This document shows, piece after piece, positions 12,201 through 23,819 of a stretch of 64,000 nucleotides of DNA. This DNA comes from Rhodamnia argentea (taxonomy: Eukaryota > Streptophyta > Magnoliopsida > Myrtales > Myrtaceae), in contig NC_063151.1 of NCBI RefSeq assembly GCF_020921035.1, positions 32,618,934 to 32,682,933 on the forward strand, written 5' to 3'. The translations under genes were made by a program, and so were the position numbers. Position 1 is the stretch's first letter, and every line of letters starts with the position of its first letter. The notes under the pieces were generated by a model that had not been told where the DNA came from, ran no database searches, and was given only the letters and a program-made list of their open reading frames with translations.

Positions 12201-14661
12201 TCTGATAAATAGACATACTGACTGATACTGATCCCTGAAAGAATCAAGTTTTCAAGTGTTTCTGGTCATTAGAAGGTATTTGTGCAGTTAAAAGAAAAAG
12301 GTCAAATGAAGGAAATGGCTAGTAAGTTTCTGAATGCAAACAGTGAATCCAAAGGCATGAGCATCCTGGACACACTATGTTACCAGTAAGCAGCACGAAA
12401 TGAAAGTAATGTACTAAAATAATCTTAGTCAGGAAAAACTGTACTAGAATTATCTAATAGAAGTCTAAAGAACTCCAAGGAGTACTTCAATGGGAGGACA
12501 AACCTTGTTGCCTATGTAGCCCATAACGCCCACACCAACAGTCGACACCTTCAAGTTGTGAATGTGCCTGCGTAAGCTCCTGCGAACCCAAATTGTTAGG
12601 AATATCCCAACCATCTGCTTGCTGACTATCCTGACAAAAGGTGTTTGTCTTTTCCGTTTTAAAAGGGATTCAATATCCAGTTCTGCCAGCAAGGACAGAT
12701 CCGGTGGAGCTTCACTTGTAAATGACTTGAAGGAATTAAATTTTCTCAAAGACTTCGGCGCTTGAAATGATCTTATTGACTTGAAGGAATTTGGCCTTTC
12801 GAGAACACCCTCAGATATTAAATTTAATGGAGGCTCTGGCCAGCTTAAACCAATTCTCTCAGAACCACTTAGCATTCTTGTCAATTTCGTGTTGTGCTGA
12901 GCAAATGGAACTTCTTCTTGCTCTTCTGTCCTCAAGCAATTTAACCTATCTAACCTCTTTGGAGAAGAGAATTGCCTCTCCAAGTCTTGCCCATCCGGCT
13001 CACTCGACTTGCCACTGTCACCATAGTGCGCATCCCCGAAAGTCGTGAATGAACTTCTGTCTGTGACTGGTCTTTCCTCACCAAAGCCATCAGGTTCATC
13101 ATCAATAGGATGAACTTCCTCATCTCCATCACTGTCAGTCTCAAGTAGTAACTCCTCTTCTATGTCAGGGATGTCTTCGGACGGTTTAAACCTTGATGGA
13201 GATGGAGGATCACTATAGCATTTAACCTTTGCCTTTGTGAGTCGGACTCTGTTCAATGTTTCCCGTATGATGTTTTCCCATTTTGGTACCGGGCGGTTAT
13301 CTTCGGCCCCCAATATATTTCCAGCATTTAAGGGCACGATCTCTTGAAGACTGCAATGGATAGTGTTAGTCACTACTTAAGAAGCTAATACTGCAAAAAA
13401 GTGAATGGCAGTTTTAATTGTTTCAGTTACTCAAAACAAGCTCTCCCAGGAAGAACCAATGAACAACCTCTGCAGAAAGTAATTCCACAGAGGTGGCAAG
13501 CTTAAAGCCTACAATAGGAACTCAGAACTACTTTGAAAGACTGAAAGGAAGTACACACCCAAGCACATAGATGTCAGCAGGCTCACTGATGTTTAGCCAC
13601 TCGTCAATATCCAGATCATCAGGTGGAAGCTTCCCTCCAACGTTCCATGTTCCAACGCATATTCTGGGAACAAAAGAATACTTAGATTTGGAGGGGAAGA
13701 AGAGATGAAAGAAAACATTAAGTGGTACAACAATTAAATCTCATAAACTGAAGTGATGCTATGTGGTTCATCTATCACATCACTCAGATATTGAGTTACA
13801 GCTGACTAAAGGCACGTACTTGATTTCTTTTGTGTTTATATACTGAGCCCGGAAAGTCTCCGACTTCCTCCTTCTCATTCTTGGAATAGTATCTGAACTC
13901 AATTTTGTTCCAATTAGAGGTTAGTAATATACGAGATAAGGATACTAATGAATAATATTAACAAGAACCACAGAGTTTCATATGAGACCATCATTTGTTT
14001 TTGAGAACAATTTTACGTGTTTCTGCAGTGGGAACATTACCAATAGGATCGACTTGAGTATCCTTGCGGCCGCAATTCCTAAGCCGAGACCCCCTTCCCC
14101 CTTGATTGAATTCTGCAGTTCATCAACTTCAAAATTAGAAGGAACTCCTCAATACGGAAAGACTGCTCAAGACAGAACCATAGGTACTCAAACACCGCGG
14201 ACAATAATCACATTCTTAAACCTGAATCTCCAGCTAAATTAAAGAAAACCAATAAGGAAAAGAACTTCCAGTACAAGCACATCAAATCTTAACAACAACT
14301 CATAAACCATAGGAACAAAGCAAAGACAAAACAGAACAAAGCTCACATTTGGAAGGACTTTTTTGCGAAATTTGAGAATTTAGTGATCTGGGTCTCACTC
14401 TCACCTTCAATGTCGGAGTTGGAGTCGACATCGTCTTCGTCGTCAGAATCGGCGCTGTAATCCGATTCCTTGGTGCTGATGTTGAGCCATTTGCGCACGA
14501 CCACTCTCGGCCAGAACAGCTGCAGGCAGGAGCAACCCAAACAACATATTTCAGCCCAACTTCTCTGCAAATTCTCTCTCGTTTAAACATCACAGCCGCA
14601 CAAACAAAAAAAAACCAAAACGTCGAAGCAAATTGCATCGACGTAACAAGTTTATTTGCAG

Positions 14662-14696
<35 letters not shown>

Positions 14697-14731
14697 TATA
14701 CCTCCGGTTGATGCTTTGACCGTTGCCTCAT
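9250..14731 (-). CDS. Type I inositol-polyphosphate 5-phosphatase (9 coding exons, 632 aa)
   Basis: Predicted to remove the 5-phosphate from inositol polyphosphates such as Ins(1,4,5)P3 and so damp calcium/phosphoinositide signalling (family knowledge). Exons I assembled, all GT-AG and in phase: 14731-14702, 14519-14405, 13892-13820, 13663-13559, 13350-12504, 12234-12050, 11007-10899, 10424-10282, 9541-9250. The N-terminus has the family's FWPRVVVRKWLN box and an acidic run. Catalytic-fold motifs are GTWNVGGKLPPDD (about 77-89), LQEIVPLNAGN, GYIGNKGSVSVS (about 385-396), WLGDLNYRI (about 456-464), PAWCDR (534-539) and SDHRPV (560-565). A Ser/acidic insert of about 250 residues between LQEIVPLNAGN and GYIGNK is typical of plant type I enzymes. 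Start chosen at 14731 because exon 1 joins in frame to FWP. Closest Arabidopsis relatives by memory are At5PTase1-3 (At1g34120, At4g18010, At1g71710); I cannot choose among them. The leader probably extends to about 14880, and 8750-9249 is probable 3' UTR. Confidence 0.95.
14662..14689. repeat. (GA)n microsatellite in intron 1 of the 5-phosphatase
   Basis: On the coding (minus) strand this is a CT run starting 12 bases after the intron 1 donor GTATAC. It is absent from the inferred mRNA. Confidence 0.9.
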
Positions 14732-14889
14732 ATCTGAGTAAGGAATGGCGATGACTCGAAGATTCTATGATAAATCAGAGAGCGGATGAAAGAAAGCGAA
14801 GCAGCGAGAAAGAATTCAATCCGACAGACGATCAAAATGAGAGCTTTGAGGGAAACATCGACGAAGCTTCGAAGGGTTTATCATGAACA

Positions 14890-16655
14890 AGGGTCGAGGA
14901 AATAATCAAACCCCAACACAGATCAAACCAACCAACCAGAAAGAATGCAAATTAACAACGGTTGGTGGAAACTGCAGACTGGGTCTCTCACTAGTTTTGC
15001 GCCAAGCAAGAGTTGACCGGTGCAATAAATTTAGTTCCATCCACCATTACTGAGCAAACAAATGGACACACTTCAGAAGAACACATATTGGAAAATCATC
15101 TCATGCTCTGTGGTCATGTTAACCATTAGAAAATAGAAAAAAATACTAAAACTTCAAATTTGTGGTTTTTCTCGTTATCAGACCCCGACTCGTTTCGGCT
15201 GGTTTAAATTAACAAAGAGTGTGTTTGACACCGAACGTCAGAAGAGCAAAATGGTCCATGGCGTCAGTCGATGGTTGGACCATTAGCCCAGAAGCAAAAT
15301 ACTAGGCTCCGATCTCTTTCACGTTAATACTATGTACTCTCATTTAATGGCGTCCCATCATAGCATTGGATGTCTAATCATTTGGAACTATTTTCATTCT
15401 TCCGATCGCAAAAAAGAATAGATGTTCTCTTTCATGAGAAGGAGAAGATGATCAATGATGTGCTAACAAATATCGGGTCTTTACGTAGATTAAATACCTT
15501 CTTTTTTAATTTTTTTAGTTTCTTACTTTCTTATCCATGCTTTACCCACCCGCAATTAAAAACCACTTAATATTTCTGTAAGATCCAATAAGGCCTAAAT
15601 AGGCCAAGAAGGAAGCATTTTACTTAATGCCCTCCTAGTGACGCTTTGTGGATTTTGTTGACGGTGCACACGTTTTCCATCCATTCAAATCAATAAGGAA
15701 ACAATCAAGTCTTAAAGCCTAGCGATAATTCTCATGCTTGCTGCCGACTAATTAATCGCCGACAAACTCTCTCGACAAACAATCTACGAACTAATTGCTA
15801 CTAAACTCACTCTTGCACGCTTTCGCCCTCGCATTTTTACGATATATAAGGACAAACTCATCAGAAAGAGCATATAAGAGTGAGATTATTAAACTCTAGA
15901 TCAATCAACTTTGGCAACCTAGTGCTCATCTTTCCATTGGAATTCTGTTTTTTTTTTTTTTTTTTGGGGTGCAAAATGATGTTGGATAAGTTAGAATTTT
16001 TAAGGGTAAGGGTAAGCGCACATTATTATCTATTGAAAGCGTGATTCGACCCCCAAATCACATGTTTGCGGAATCATTGAAGCACTGCTTTTCTAACCTT
16101 TTTCCACCCACATGGAAAAAAAGTTGATCTAACTTTTTTCTTTTCTCCTTTTTCGCTTAAAGAACACTTTTTTTTTCCCTTGGCCAGCATGGGTTTGCTC
16201 AACTTTGCTACGAGGAAAGTTCGATCAACTTTGATCGAACGTTGCCTCCTCCTGGGAGGAGACAACCTTTGGGAATACTATAACAATGTTTGGTGGACGT
16301 GTGTCAAGTCATCTTCCAACACCTGGTCAACAATCTTCCCCCCCAAAATTATTCTAGTTTTCCTTTCTTTCTTTTTATTTTTTATTTTTTTTCCATTTTT
16401 TGTTAGCATTTTCACCCTCTTTTTTTTAGCATTTCTGACTGAAGTTAGCGAAAAGGACAAAACAAACGAAGGAGAGAGCAACAAAAATTTAGTTAAAAAT
16501 GTAGGACCAACGAGGGAGGAACAAATTCCTGCGGCCCCAGAAACGACAAAAATAAAAAAAGAAAAGGAAAGAGTACGAGGAACTAGAAAATTAGGAATCG
16601 TCCGGCGGACGTAACACCTACGGAGGGACGGATAGGTAGCAGCACAAACTTGATT
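14890..16655. other. Promoter side of the 5-phosphatase and intergenic DNA
   Basis: 14732-15000 is the likely leader and proximal promoter of the minus-strand 5-phosphatase; no clean TATA box stands out. The rest has no recognised gene. A poly(T) of about 18 lies near 15950-15966, and T-rich low-complexity DNA lies near 16360-16430. The 144-codon frame at 16180-16614 is driven by that T-rich tract and has no domain. Confidence 0.4.
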
Positions 16656-17115
16656 TAGAGAAAATTTCAAATAAAAATTTGAAATTTATTTTCTCAAATA
16701 ATAATTTGAAGTGGACATTATTTCAAATAAAAATCTACAATGCTCTCTTTGTTTTAAATAAGGATACAACCAAGGGTATTTTTGTCATTTTTTTGTTTAT
16801 TTTCTTTTATCCCATTTCTTCTTTTTCCTCTGTTTCGGCTTGCTAGGGTCGCCGGTCTCTAGGTGAGGGTTGCCTCGCTACGGTTGACGAGGACTTGGGC
16901 GAGGGCTCCTTGGTCGAATTAAAGGGAAAAAAAGAAATGAGAAAAAAGAAAAGAAAAAAAAAAGAAATCAAAATAGGAAATAATGAAAATGTCATTAGAC
17001 ATGCCCTTCTTTGAAATAAAAACAAGACTTTTGACACTTATTTGAAACACGATATCTCTCGGAATTTTTATTTGAAAAAATAAGAGTTTTTCAAATCTTT
17101 ATTTGAAATTGTTTC
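16656..17115. mobile_element. About 460-bp MITE with AAATTTCAAATAA-type ends and GC-rich core
   Basis: The left end reads AGAGAAAATTTCAAATAA, and the right end in reverse complement reads GGAAACAATTTCAAATAA. Both continue inward with further TTTGAAA/TTTCAAA repeats. CTTGATT is repeated just outside (16649-16655 and 17116-17122), a plausible 7-8-bp target duplication. The core (16845-16920) holds the GTGAGGGTTGCC and GGGCGAGGGCTCC words shared with other elements in this window. It is related to the element at 23178-23632. Confidence 0.7.
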
Positions 17116-17122
17116 CTTGATT

Positions 17123-18150
17123 AATGATCTAAATGATTTTCTTACACCGTCTTGAGGAAATAATAAATATATATATAGGTGTCATTTTTCCCCCAATTTA
17201 ACTTTTTTTTTTTCAGCTAGTCAAAGTCAACCCCTTCTGGTAAAAAGAAAATTGAAAAGGAAAAATCTTTATGTCCGAAGCGTAGGACGGTAGTAATAAA
17301 ATGTGTGGTTGGGCCGGGGGACACGTCATGTGGAAGCATGAGAAGCAACCAGACACGCTGATCTCGATTGCATGATTACGAGTAAAGCATCAGCCAAATC
17401 TGGGACCCGCCCCAAGGTCCAAGGCACCGATCGGGTGGGTCCCGCGGTGGCGGCGCCGACGACGACCGTGTGCGGTGGATGTGGTCAAGACATGCACCAA
17501 GTGCCCTTTTCGTCTTTCAGTTTTTGCCCTTTTTTTGGGTGAGGAATCCACATTCTAGAATAGAATACTTTCTATATGGGACGCCTCTTTTAGAAACATA
17601 TTATGAAAGACATTCCTTTCCTTCCTCCCGAAATTGTGGAAGCGAAGCGCTTCATTTTTTTTCATCCTGTGTTTATTTCCTCTCTATATATCTGACATTT
17701 GTTCTTTTTACGGAATACGGGAATCGAACCCCACATCAATGATACTAGCATCCTTATTTTCAATCTCTTTACCAATAGCGTCTCATGCCTATCGATAAGG
17801 AAACGACGTCTCGAAGCGACGAGAAATCAATCAAACACTAGACACTTGAAACCATAATTGGTAGCATGCATCATTAGGTGCCCCCACCTCCTCGTTATCC
17901 TTAAAAATATCCTTATACGTCGGCCACACTAACACTCCGTTACCTTAGTCCTTAAAAGGGCGAAAAAGAAAAAAATTATCATTTTGTGATGAAAAATGAG
18001 GGAGAGCAATATGCATAAAAATAAAAAGAAAAAGAAAACGAACGAGGAGAAGAAATAATTATTTTCCAAGATCATCTTCCAATACTCCTCCCGAAGAGAG
18101 CTCTATAAAGGATCATGTCAAACGTAAGAGCCACTGTACAGTTTCTTCCT
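17123..18150. other. Intergenic stretch, nothing recognised
   Basis: No gene is supported. A frame at 17470-17742 has no known domain. A short GC-rich patch occurs at 17400-17475. Confidence 0.4.
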
Positions 18151-18159
18151 ACGAGCTTG

Positions 18160-18680
18160 AGTCGAGTTAGTTCCCAAGTAACGCGAGGAGATCTCGACCC
18201 CGAGACGGCGGAGATGCGCCGTCCCCGTCGGTCAAGAACATCCTCCCGTCCTGGAATGCAGAAACTAAAGTTCTAACGTGCTTAAGCTTCCGTGGAGAAA
18301 AGAACAGGAACCAGGGACGAGACACGGACACTGGGAAGCAGCGAAACTGTCGGAAGCGTTTCTTCTGTTGCAGGGATGAATCATGTGGGCAGATGTCATA
18401 CCTCAAGTTCAGGCTGTTCAGCGTGCTCCGATCTCAGCTTTGCAAGGAGGAAGCTCTTCTTCTTCTTCGTCTTCTTCTTCTTCTTCCGAAACCCTTATCA
18501 GATGACTCTTCCGCTAGGTTTTTCGCCAAATCCCAGGTGGGGCTAAGACGGAAGCAGGAGCTATTTTTGCCACTTGCAGAAACTCTCAGGCTTCGCTTAT
18601 ATACTGAGAAGAGAAGAGAAGATAAAGAGGACTCGCCCCTTTCCACAGTTCACCAGCTTCTCCCTTCTCGTGCCACGTGG
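18160..18680 (-). other. Putative small minus-strand transcription unit (G-box and TATA, no known product)
   Basis: Read on the minus strand, a CACGTG G-box (18674-18679) is followed by a good TATA box TATATAAG (18604-18597), placing a start site near 18565-18570. The transcript would contain a GAAGAAGAAGAC-rich tract and acceptor-like CCTGCAACAG. It has two modest open frames: 18646-18434 (70 codons, Arg-run from the GAA tract) and 18406-18167 (79 codons, basic, ending LLALLGN). Neither resembles a family I know. It could be a non-coding RNA, a short gene or the detached 5' end of a gene. The promoter call is firmer than any product. Confidence 0.3.
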
Positions 18681-18723
18681 CTCTTGTCCACCGAAGCACG
18701 CGCCAATCATGAAAACGAAATTG

Positions 18724-18743
18724 TTTAGTTTAGTTTAGTTTAG
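18724..18743. repeat. (TTTAG)4 short tandem repeat
   Basis: Four exact TTTAG units followed by TTTAA, just upstream (in minus-strand sense) of the G-box/TATA unit. They resemble, but are not, plant telomere repeats. Confidence 0.9.
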
Positions 18744-21685
18744 TTTAAATTAACTGAAGCATACTTCCTAAAGAATAATTCCATGCACTTTCTTCATAAT
18801 TCGTATAGAACGAGTGCCTATACTCTTTTCAATAGAAGCTGCATCCATCATGATTAATTTGATCGGCCGGCGTTGGCTTCTGAAAACATAATTACTTGTG
18901 TTAATAGCTGTGAAGGTTGGCTTCTGTAAGGGGGTGGAAAAAAGAAGAAGTTATGTGTCGGAACATTAATCTATGCAAAAACAAAACTCTGAGTTTTTGT
19001 TATTTGGTTACTTAACAAATGCGTTGAAGCTCGCTAATAAAATTGAATCGTGAAGAACCATATCCTACATATTCGATCTATGCCTCGCTTCTACTTTCGC
19101 GGTGAACTTGAGATCTCTTGGCCGATGGACTCGTCGTATTGGGATACCGCTCGGCAAGAATCAAACTCAATACCTCTAACACATTGGCCCGGGTAAGCAG
19201 AAACGTCCATATCGTTAGCACAATGCAAGCGGGTGCTGGAAATGAGACTGTTTATTCAGTCACGGAATCTTGTTGTGGGGGAGAAATAATTGGACAGACC
19301 AATTGAGAATAGGAAATGAAAAATTTTGGTTGGTGCAGTGCAGAGTCTGCAGACTACAAACCCTACAGGCCCACGTGCGCAAATCTATGGTCGGCCTTCG
19401 GTTGAGAAGTGCGTGTAGAACAAGCGAACCGGCAATAACACGTTTGACTCGAATGTTTAGACCGGTCCTTGGCCATATGGAACATATGAAAAGTGTAGAA
19501 TAAAACACATTTGGCTTGGCCTATAGCCCTTTTACTATCGATGAGTTTAGGCTGTGACAAAGAGTATTATCATCTTTCGACTTCCCAAACTTCGTATCTA
19601 ACTTTTGCGGGTGAGCTCGCCTTAAAGAGGTGGAACAAAGAGGAGGCATTTGGCTCGAGATCGGCATGCGAGCGCCCCGGAACAAGTGCCGAGAAAGCAT
19701 TTCAAGTCCAATCAGAAAACAAATGCTTGTGAACGTAACGAATGATTTTTCATGGTTGGTTAAGATCAAACATGCGACCAAGTTTTTCGGAACAATGTGA
19801 GAAGTTAGAAGATGGGGGAACCAAAAGATTCACCAGACTTCACATCTCAAAGTTTAGGAAATATCTGATAGACGAAAGAGGAGAAAGAAAATGATTATTT
19901 CGATGATTTAAGACACGTCTTTTATTAGTATTGAAAGATACCATCGTTGCTATCTAGCAATACAAGTGCTTACCTAAACAGGGTCCATAGACATTTAGCG
20001 ACACAAGATTCTTTAGCTTTCTTTAGCTTCTAAGTTATCAAGAACTAAAAAAATGACTAGTTTCGATGCAATAAATAAGGAAAATAACTGCACATGCGAA
20101 TGATTATTTTCAAAAATATTGATTTTGAAATTTTATCTTATTCGAAAGTGCTTCGAATAGATATCGACCATCGTTAAACATATTTTTGGTAAGTGTACAT
20201 TGTCATTTTTTATTTACAAGATCTTATGCGGTTGAGATTTGGACCACACGTTTGTTTTGCAACTTCAGCTGACGTGACTCCACCCAACAATGTCGAATGC
20301 TACGTGTTACTCGAAAATTATATTATCTCACATTTTTTTTTGTTTGTTTTAATTTTGGAAAAGAATCTACTGTTATGGTGTCATTATATAGATATATGTA
20401 TGTCGATGGTAGATAAATATTAATAAAATTAGATTTTATCCTAAAGTTCATTTAACAAGTAAACTGACGGCTTGTATATCATTGATGAATCCTGACAGGT
20501 TAATGTTATAATAAATTCCGAGCTAGTACACCTTGTCGCGTTAACCTTGCATCTGCCCAGTCAACACTATTAGAAGAATCTAAGCAAAAACCGAACATTC
20601 ATAGAAAACTGAACATGATCCGACCTATTGACTTCCCGTGGATGACGAGGCTACAATTCATCGTTGGCACCGAAAATTGATTAAAAAAAATAATGAGTTG
20701 AAAAATAAAAAAAATCAAGCTCTACGATAATGATGTTTAAACGGGGGTCGCATTTCATCAACTCATATATTTTATTTTTGACCTCCGTGGGAGAAGACAC
20801 CTGGACAAATTATTGAACTCCCGTGAATTTTGAGGGGAGAAACGTCAAAAAGAGTCCTAAACCTACTTACTACATCAATGCCAATTGAATCAATCCAGCC
20901 AATTTTTATCGAAAATCGCCGACGTGGATGCCGGTGGTCTCGCATGGTACTGTCGGCACTGACTTGGACATTTTTATGTTTTTGTTAGCGATGGATTTGG
21001 CGATGGATTGACACAAATGCAACAAGTTGATGATTTTTTTTTTATGCTTTTTCCAAATTTTGAGTGTGCGGACTAATAATTAAATTTATCTATCCAGTAG
21101 CATTAATTTTTATTTTATTTTTTTTACATCCATTCAACACCCCCACATGTCTTCATAAAAAAAGGGGAAACATAAAAATTTTGTTGCCCCATAAATAGGT
21201 GGACAGCGAGGATGGAGCCGTTCATTAATCAATTTTCTATTTTCAACTATTAAACAAATGGCATGGAAAAAAATATATATATTAGCTAATAATGGCAGGC
21301 GTGCACCATTGAACCGCACAGATAAGATAGAAAAGAACGACGCAGATGACATAATATTAAAAATACAACTAAGAAATCGACAACGTAAGTACTCAGTTTC
21401 ATTTTGTTAAACAATGGTCAACGGATGACATCCTCGGAAAGATGCAGCTTGTCTTCGTCCTAAGATTATAAATTGGTTTTTCGAGTTACCGATTTTTAGC
21501 GAAATGAACGGAGCCAAGACGTTAATTTCACCTCCTCCTGCACCTGCCCCTCAGTTTTATGTAACCCAAAATATCCCCATTAGAAAGAATGGAAAAAGAA
21601 GATGAGAACGCTGCGTACATGCAAGGGATGATAGCATAAATGGTTCCTAAACTTTAGGCTACTTGTCTTTGAACCTTTGACATCG
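18744..21685. other. Gene-poor AT-rich interval
   Basis: No gene or RNA gene is recognised. Small frames around 19118-19781 overlap on both strands and have no domains. A decayed copy of the TIR family (words GAGTCCTAAACC and GCCGACGTGG) is seen near 20840-20990. Confidence 0.4.
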
Positions 21686-22770
21686 TACAAATTAGGAAAA
21701 ATTATTTAAAAAGTTCTAAACATATTGTACTTTTGGCAATTCAATTTTAAATCTTTTAATTTGATCAATTGAGTCATAAATCTTTTCACGTTTTGCTAAT
21801 TAAGGTAGCTGAAAATAGCCGAGTGGATGCTAGTTATCCTATATGCCACGATCGGTGGTAACGTTGACCCTTTTTTTCAATTTTTCAATTTTTTATCGAG
21901 TTTCTTCTTCTTCTTCTTCTTATGTTTTCCTTCTTTGCTTTTCCTTCTTCCATATTACTTGATGCGGAATGTATTAGTAGTGCGTTTCTGGATCCAATTA
22001 GACAAGCAGAAATCCAATCAGAAGGCGAAATGGTGATGTGCCAAGAACCCGTGGACTAGGTCGACAACATCAGATCGGGCTCAAATTCGGTCGGCTGAAG
22101 CGAAACGGCGTCTTGATCAATATACACGGCTTTAGCCATGACTAAAAATGGATTTTGGCGATTCGGGATCGTCTATATGGGTTTTCCAATTTTTTTTAGT
22201 ATTTTCGAAATTTATTTTACTATTAACGGCAGTTTTATAATTTTTAATTTTGATGTTTAGAATCATAGCAAGGTTATGATTAGGGTTAACATGCTATAAA
22301 AAGTGTGTTTATGATGTTTTTGGAGATGATTATTATTTTATTATCAGACTTTTTGATATTTCTCTCTTAAGCAATGATTTGTTTGTTATCTTAGTTGAAC
22401 GTTGCGTCATCACTAGCCATCACCCCGCGTCAAGTGAGGGGGGCCCTCGCCAACCCAAGCCTGGGCATCCCTCGCCTAAGGCCGGCGATCTCCGTCGGCC
22501 ATTGATGAGGCCCGACGGAAGGGAAAAGGGAAAAATAAAAAGAAAAAAAGTAAAGAAGGAAAACATAACAAGTAAAAAAAATCTAAAAAATAATAAAATA
22601 ATATTAAAATTCTCCACTTCGGCGTCGATCGTGTCACGTAGAATAGTCGAGATCCATGTTATGATTATTTCAATTGAAAAAACGTGAAAATATTTATGAT
22701 TTGATTGGTAAAATTAAAATATTTAAGAGCGAATTTTATAAAAGTGTAATAAGTTTAGGGTTTTTTTTTA
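21686..22770. mobile_element. TIR element of about 1.1 kb with GC-rich core
   Basis: The left end (AAAAAGTTCTAAACATATTG, then TACTTTTGGCAATTC) is mirrored at the right end, which in reverse complement reads ACCCTAAACTTATTACACTT, then TTATAAAATTCG. The core at 22425-22510 has the GGGGCCCTCGCC and CTCGCCTAAGGCC words common to the other elements. No transposase frame is present. Boundaries are approximate, and no clear target duplication was found. Confidence 0.6.
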
Positions 22771-23170
22771 CTACTAATTTCTTTAGCGGTATGTTTTTAT
22801 GGTCTATCCGGTCACGTCGGCAACATCTTTTCTGGTTAACCTCTTACGTGGTTCCAAGCCAAAAAAGAAGGGTGGACAATCTTACAAATGGCGTCAGGAC
22901 AACCTTACGGAAAAAGTGAACCGCCAATTTTAAGAATTATGAATTAATCATCCGGCTTTCTTTCGAGGAAGATTAGGCTTGTCGTACTTGTCGCTTCCGA
23001 TTGGACGTCATTTGTACAAGTCATCCACCACTGAGTTAAGATACAACCACTCCTACTCTCGTCCCGGAGGTCCGGCGCAACTTAATTTTATTAATTGCGA
23101 TATTTAATTGTTAATCTACTGTCATTTTAGACCCCACGACAACCCCTGCCACGTACTTCTCTTTGGGAAT
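22771..23170. other. Intergenic stretch, nothing recognised
   Basis: No gene, RNA or repeat end is recognised between two TIR elements. Confidence 0.4.
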
Positions 23171-23177
23171 ATTTTAA

Positions 23178-23632
23178 TGAAAAATTTCAAATAAGAACTT
23201 GAAATACCCTGAATTGAATATTATTTCAAGTAAAAACCTGAAATTGTCATGTAATCTCAAAAAATGACTTGACCTCAAGAGCATTTTCGTCATTTATTCT
23301 TTTATCAAAAAAATTAAAAAAATTGTAATAAAAAACACACAAGTGAGAGGGCTGTTGCTATTGCCCCGCCATTGGTGGGGCATTGGCGAGGGTCGCCGGC
23401 CCTCGCCTAGGTCCGGTGGAAGGGTACGACCCTCGGCCAGTCCAATGTGAGGTCCTTGAAGTTAAAAAAAACATAAAAAAAATAAAAATCACGAAATCAC
23501 GAAAATACCCTTGAGGCGAGACTATTTTTTGACACTAAATGGTCAGTTTATGCATATATTTGAAATAAAACTCATTTAGAATTTTATTTGAGAAAATGAG
23601 AATATTTCAAGTCATTATTTGAAAATTTTTCA
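23178..23632. mobile_element. 455-bp MITE with 7-8-bp target-site duplication
   Basis: The left end TGAAAAATTTCAAATAAG matches the right end in reverse complement, TGAAAAATTTTCAAATAATG. ATTTTAA flanks it at 23171-23177 and 23633-23639, and the match extends to 8 bases if the T is shared. The core at 23355-23460 carries GGCGAGGGTCGCC and CCCTCGCC words. Same family as 16656-17115. No coding capacity. Confidence 0.8.
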
Positions 23633-23819
23633 ATTTTAATTATTGGCTAGAGTTACTAATGCTTCTCGGAATATAATTGGGAGCATATATGATGACAGCT
23701 AATAGTGTGTCAGACTTTCACCTGCAAAAAAACATTCCTATGAAGAAATAAACACCCGTTATCTCGATAAAACAGCAAAATCGAAAATGACCAAAAAGGC
23801 AAGAAGGGTTATGCGCATC

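Noticed and set aside
14300-14731. 143-codon minus frame with Ser-Leu repeats at the 5-phosphatase start
   Set aside because: Only its first ten codons are exonic; the Ser-Leu run is the CT microsatellite of intron 1.
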